A stretch of 18,194 nucleotides of DNA from Alphaproteobacteria bacterium. GTDB lineage: Bacteria > Pseudomonadota > Alphaproteobacteria > RF32 > UBA3637. This document shows, piece after piece, positions 15,470 through 18,194 of the stretch. The position numbers were made by a program, and so were the translations under genes. The stretch lies in the NCBI GenBank assembly GCA_017632555.1, contig JAGBRF010000127.1:1-18194 (forward strand), in the 5' to 3' direction. The notes below the pieces were generated by a model that saw only the letters and a program-made list of their open reading frames with translations, had not been told where the DNA came from and did no database searches. Position 1 is the stretch's first letter; every line of letters begins with the position of its first letter.

Positions 15470-17549
15470 ACGTTTTTTGTTTTTTTGTATTCTTTGTTTT
15501 TGGGTTTGTTTGGTCGCCCTGTTTCGGTTTCCGTTTCATTTACAATCTTCTTTGAATGATTTATTTTCTGCCGAAATCAACGGCGTAGCATTGCCGAAAG
15601 AAATTACCGACAAATATGCCAACATCTTAAACATTGTCATCGAAGACGAAAATTTTGAAAATGCCAAATCAACGGCGGATGAACTTTATCAAGAATTAAA
15701 AAGTGCCAGAATTGAAAATATCACGTATCGGGTACCGGAAAACATTTTAAAGCAGAGCATAGATTATTTTAAAACATATCAACATTCTTTTTTATCCGAA
15801 AAAACACGTCATTTATTAAAAAGCGGACAATTTGAAAAAGTGACCGATAATGTTATCGGGCAAATTCAAACGTCTTGGATACCGCCCGTTGTCCCGTTAA
15901 AACAAGATGCTTTTTTATTGTTGTCCGATTATATTCAAAATATAAATCAGCCCCCTTCTTCATGGAAAGAAAAAGATGGCGTGTTATGGCAAGAAAAAAA
16001 CGGGAAAAATTACATTTTAATTCTGATCAAAATGGATTATAGCAGTATCGATGAATTGGTGGAAAATGTTTCCTTTATTGAAGAATTATCCGATACCAAC
16101 GTTCATTTATCCGGCGCACCCATTCATACCGTTCGAATGTTTGAACAAACAAAAAAGGACATATCCGTCATATCCGTTTTGGCGATTTTGGTGTTGATTA
16201 TTTTATCGTATGGATTATTCAGCAACATCAAAAGCATTTTGCTTATCGGATTAAATTTGGTAATCGCCTTTTTATTCGGCACTTTAAGTGTCTTTTTATT
16301 CAGCCCGTCCGTCCATTTTTTAACGTTTGCTTTCGGAGCATCATTGATTGGCATTTGCATCGATTATTCTTATCATCGGTTCTATTGTCCGAAAAAAAAT
16401 CCCGTATTGTTTCAAAATATATTCTATTCTTTTTTAACAACCGTTTGTTGCTTTGCTGTATTATTGTTTTCCGACTTTGCTTTGTTAAAGCAAATTGCAT
16501 TGTTTACAATCGGCGGTTTGTGCGGAACTTTTTTATGGATTTTCATTTGCCCGACTGTTCGAAACGACAAATTGACATCTTTCCCGACTTTCCGTTTTAA
16601 GTTCAAAAAAGCTTTCTTGATGTTGTTTTTCATTCTTTGCTTTGTGGGGTTGGGCAACTCATACATGGATCATTCACCGCAAAATTTGTATAAACCGGAT
16701 CCCCGGTTGCAAAAGGAAGAAACTTTCTTTCACGCATTAAACGGAAAGGATTTTTCTTATCTGTTGTTGATAAAAGGAAACAACTGGGAAAACTTATTAC
16801 AAAAAGAGGAAAAGATAAAAGAAAATTTTGATTTTTTCAGCGTTTCCACTTTATTGCCGTCCGTAAAAAGACAAAAAGAAAACGCCGATTTGATAAAAAC
16901 GCTTTATGAAAAGCAATCTGACACGTTGCAATTTGAATTGGGGTTAAAGCAAATGCCGACATTTGAAGAAACGCCGTTGATTCAACCCGATGACTTTCAA
17001 CATCAATTTCCAATCCTGACGCAACAATTCATTGTTGAAACAAAGTCGGGTGTTTGGAGCATTATCCTGCTTGCAACTGCACCGCAAATTTCGGACAAAG
17101 ATATTTTGATTTTTGAACCGGCGACTTATTTATCCAACCAATTGGATTTACAAGCGACAAAAAGTTATAAAAATTTATTCGTCAGCTTTTGTGTTTTATT
17201 CTTTATTTTATGTTTGATTTACAAAAGCAAAGCCTTTAAGTATTTACTTCCGTCATTTGCAAGTTGCATTGCCACGCTGGGCATTTTATCGTTGTTAGGA
17301 CAACCGATTACATTTTTCCATTATTTAAGCTTGTTTGTTGTTATCGGGCTCAGCATGGATTACACAATCTTTCTTTTTAACAAAAATACCGTTTATTTCA
17401 AACCAATCCTGTTTTCATTTTTAAGCAGTTTTATCGGCTTTGGTTTATTGGCCTTTGTTCATTTTTACATGGTCGCCGTCATAGGCCAAACCATCGCTTT
17501 GGGATTGCTTTTATCTTTCTGCATTACTTTGATATTGAAAAAAGATTGA
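15453..17549 (+). CDS. apeM: MMPL/RND-type exporter ApeM
   Basis: 698 residues with the two-fold RND/MMPL layout: an N-terminal span (about 7-29), a periplasmic domain (30-235), a five-span block (about 237-368), a second leading span (about 386-402), a second periplasmic domain (403-572), and a final block of five spans (about 574-696). Each half has the matching polar membrane motif: GICIDYSYHRF (Asp304-Tyr305) and GLSMDYTIFLF (Asp636-Tyr637), the likely proton-relay positions. It is expected to use the proton motive force to extract the polyene lipid from the inner membrane and hand it to ApeL. It is somewhat shorter than the 750-800 residues I would expect. The start ATG 15453 has AGGA (15441-15444) eight bases upstream, inside apeL. 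No terminator follows; a promoter for the next gene begins three bases after the stop. Confidence 0.87.
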   Translation: MKFTVRRFLFFCILCFWVCLVALFRFPFHLQSSLNDLFSAEINGVALPKEITDKYANILNIVIEDENFENAKSTADELYQELKSARIENITYRVPENILKQSIDYFKTYQHSFLSEKTRHLLKSGQFEKVTDNVIGQIQTSWIPPVVPLKQDAFLLLSDYIQNINQPPSSWKEKDGVLWQEKNGKNYILILIKMDYSSIDELVENVSFIEELSDTNVHLSGAPIHTVRMFEQTKKDISVISVLAILVLIILSYGLFSNIKSILLIGLNLVIAFLFGTLSVFLFSPSVHFLTFAFGASLIGICIDYSYHRFYCPKKNPVLFQNIFYSFLTTVCCFAVLLFSDFALLKQIALFTIGGLCGTFLWIFICPTVRNDKLTSFPTFRFKFKKAFLMLFFILCFVGLGNSYMDHSPQNLYKPDPRLQKEETFFHALNGKDFSYLLLIKGNNWENLLQKEEKIKENFDFFSVSTLLPSVKRQKENADLIKTLYEKQSDTLQFELGLKQMPTFEETPLIQPDDFQHQFPILTQQFIVETKSGVWSIILLATAPQISDKDILIFEPATYLSNQLDLQATKSYKNLFVSFCVLFFILCLIYKSKAFKYLLPSFASCIATLGILSLLGQPITFFHYLSLFVVIGLSMDYTIFLFNKNTVYFKPILFSFLSSFIGFGLLAFVHFYMVAVIGQTIALGLLLSFCITLILKKD

Positions 17550-17551
17550 CA

Positions 17552-17580
17552 TTGCCAATTTCTTTTAAATCTGATATAGA
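17552..17580 (+). promoter_or_regulatory. Promoter of the LPLAT acyltransferase gene
   Basis: TTGCCA (17552-17557), a 17-base spacer and TATAGA (17575-17580) with TGA directly before it (extended -10). A TTGACA at 17546-17551 spans the apeM stop but sits 23 bases from the -10, so it is the less likely -35. The start is expected near 17587. Confidence 0.62.
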
Positions 17581-17612
17581 ATTGTCATTGGAATTTATAA
17601 AAAGGTAAATAT

Positions 17613-18194
17613 ATGGCAAACTGGTATAACGTAAAAGAACAATCCGCCGGGCGATATCGGCTGTTATTTTTATGGAATTTTTACCGAATTTTTCGGTTAA
17701 AAGGATTGAAAATCGTTTTATATCCGGTTGTCTTTTTTATTTTCATTTTTGCAAAAAACGGACGTTTGGCTTCTGAAAAATATCAATCCGTTTTGCGTGA
17801 TTATCAAACAAAGCATCATATTCAAATCAGCAAATTTTCATCCTATAAACACATTTTTTCGTATGCATTTTCTTTGGCGGAAAAAATGAGTGCCGTTTGT
17901 GATGAAAAATCACCATTGAAATTTGAAGTTTGTTCGGATGAAAATTGGACATCCTTTCAAAACGATATGAGCAAAGGCATTTTTTTAATCAGCTCACATT
18001 TGGGAAATATTGAAGCTTTATCCGCTTTTCCGCGTCAATTCAAACAATTACCGGCGCCAACGGTAAACGCATTGATGCAAATAAATCAAAACAGTATTTT
18101 TCACCAATTCATTGAAGAAAAAACCAATAACCCGTACTTTCATTTATACCCTGCCGAACAATTCGGTTTTGGGGAAATTATGGACTTGCACGAA
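17613..18194 (+). CDS. LPLAT/LpxL-type acyltransferase of APE clusters (3' truncated)
   Basis: The frame is open from ATG 17613 to the window edge (194 codons, no stop); AAGGT (17602-17606) lies six bases before the ATG. The N-terminus MANWYNVKEQSAGRYRLLFL, an early hydrophobic segment (about 31-47) and the motif ISSHLGNIEAL, with His129 and Glu134 in the HX4E box, match the COG4261-type predicted acyltransferases related to LpxL/HtrB. Such enzymes acylate lipid or sugar acceptors from acyl-ACP at the inner membrane. In APE loci a member of this family accompanies the GT2 gene, sometimes fused to it. Its likely job is to attach the polyenoyl or a fatty acyl group to the final glycolipid; the substrate is not shown by sequence. 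It has its own promoter despite following apeM closely. Confidence 0.85.
   Translation, partial: MANWYNVKEQSAGRYRLLFLWNFYRIFRLKGLKIVLYPVVFFIFIFAKNGRLASEKYQSVLRDYQTKHHIQISKFSSYKHIFSYAFSLAEKMSAVCDEKSPLKFEVCSDENWTSFQNDMSKGIFLISSHLGNIEALSAFPRQFKQLPAPTVNALMQINQNSIFHQFIEEKTNNPYFHLYPAEQFGFGEIMDLHE

Noticed and set aside
17546..17551. Perfect TTGACA as the -35 box of the LPLAT gene
   Set aside because: It is 23 bases from the -10 TATAGA; TTGCCA at 17552-17557 has the ideal 17-base spacing.
1..18194. tRNA, rRNA, CRISPR arrays, insertion sequences or prophage genes
   Set aside because: I looked on both strands and saw no tRNA-like cloverleaf, regular short repeats with spacers, terminal inverted repeats, or transposase/integrase motifs.

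Overview
The window is an AT-rich bacterial chromosome segment, densely packed, with Gram-negative features: a LolA-like carrier, an MMPL/RND-type exporter, lipid-A-type acyltransferases and signal peptides. The solitary cysteine-free 'type B' ribosomal protein L36, the fused BatB/BatC protein and the many short gene overlaps suggest a proteobacterium. My best guess is a low-GC, possibly host-associated alphaproteobacterium. That placement is inference from protein style, not from a phylogenetic marker. No gap between genes exceeds about 150 bases. I saw no RNA genes, CRISPR arrays, insertion sequences or integrase genes.

Bases 1-5978 are housekeeping. A left-truncated BatB/BatC-type VWA-TPR membrane protein overlaps batD by ATGA (end of a Bat aerotolerance operon). 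A short rpmJ-type gene (L36) follows, with its own strong promoter and a hairpin terminator. Next come mnmG (tRNA wobble-uridine modification), a convergent dut (dUTPase), and a 242-residue protein of unknown function that appears to contain an internal duplication.

Bases 5975-18194 are an aryl polyene (APE) pigment biosynthesis locus, the type II PKS-like family that includes E. coli/Xenorhabdus APE, flexirubin and xanthomonadin. Gene names follow the E. coli ape nomenclature by order and domain content. On the minus strand, apeO-apeP-apeQ-apeR (ketosynthase, dehydratase, ketoreductase, ketosynthase) form one tightly coupled operon. On the plus strand, reading away from a 63-base divergent promoter region, lie apeC (chain-length factor), apeD (acyltransferase), apeE and apeF (two ACPs), apeG (membrane protein), a fused apeH-apeI (acyl-activating enzyme plus dehydratase), apeJ (GT2 glycosyltransferase), apeK (thioesterase), apeL (LolA-like carrier) and apeM (MMPL exporter). 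A COG4261-type acyltransferase with its own promoter follows and runs off the right edge.

Inferred pathway: ApeH loads an aryl acid onto an ACP. ApeO:ApeC and ApeR extend it with malonyl units, ApeQ reduces and ApeI:ApeP dehydrates in each cycle, building the conjugated polyene. ApeD, ApeJ and the LPLAT acyltransferase attach it to a lipid or sugar carrier, and ApeL/ApeM move it to the outer membrane. The most distinctive points are the ApeH-ApeI fusion, dehydratase active-site residues that look split between ApeI (His) and ApeP (Glu), two convergent gene pairs whose stop codons interlock in a TTAA, and the unknown duplicated protein at the cluster border. No aromatic ammonia-lyase, methyltransferase or ApeN-type lipoprotein is visible here; they may lie beyond the right edge.
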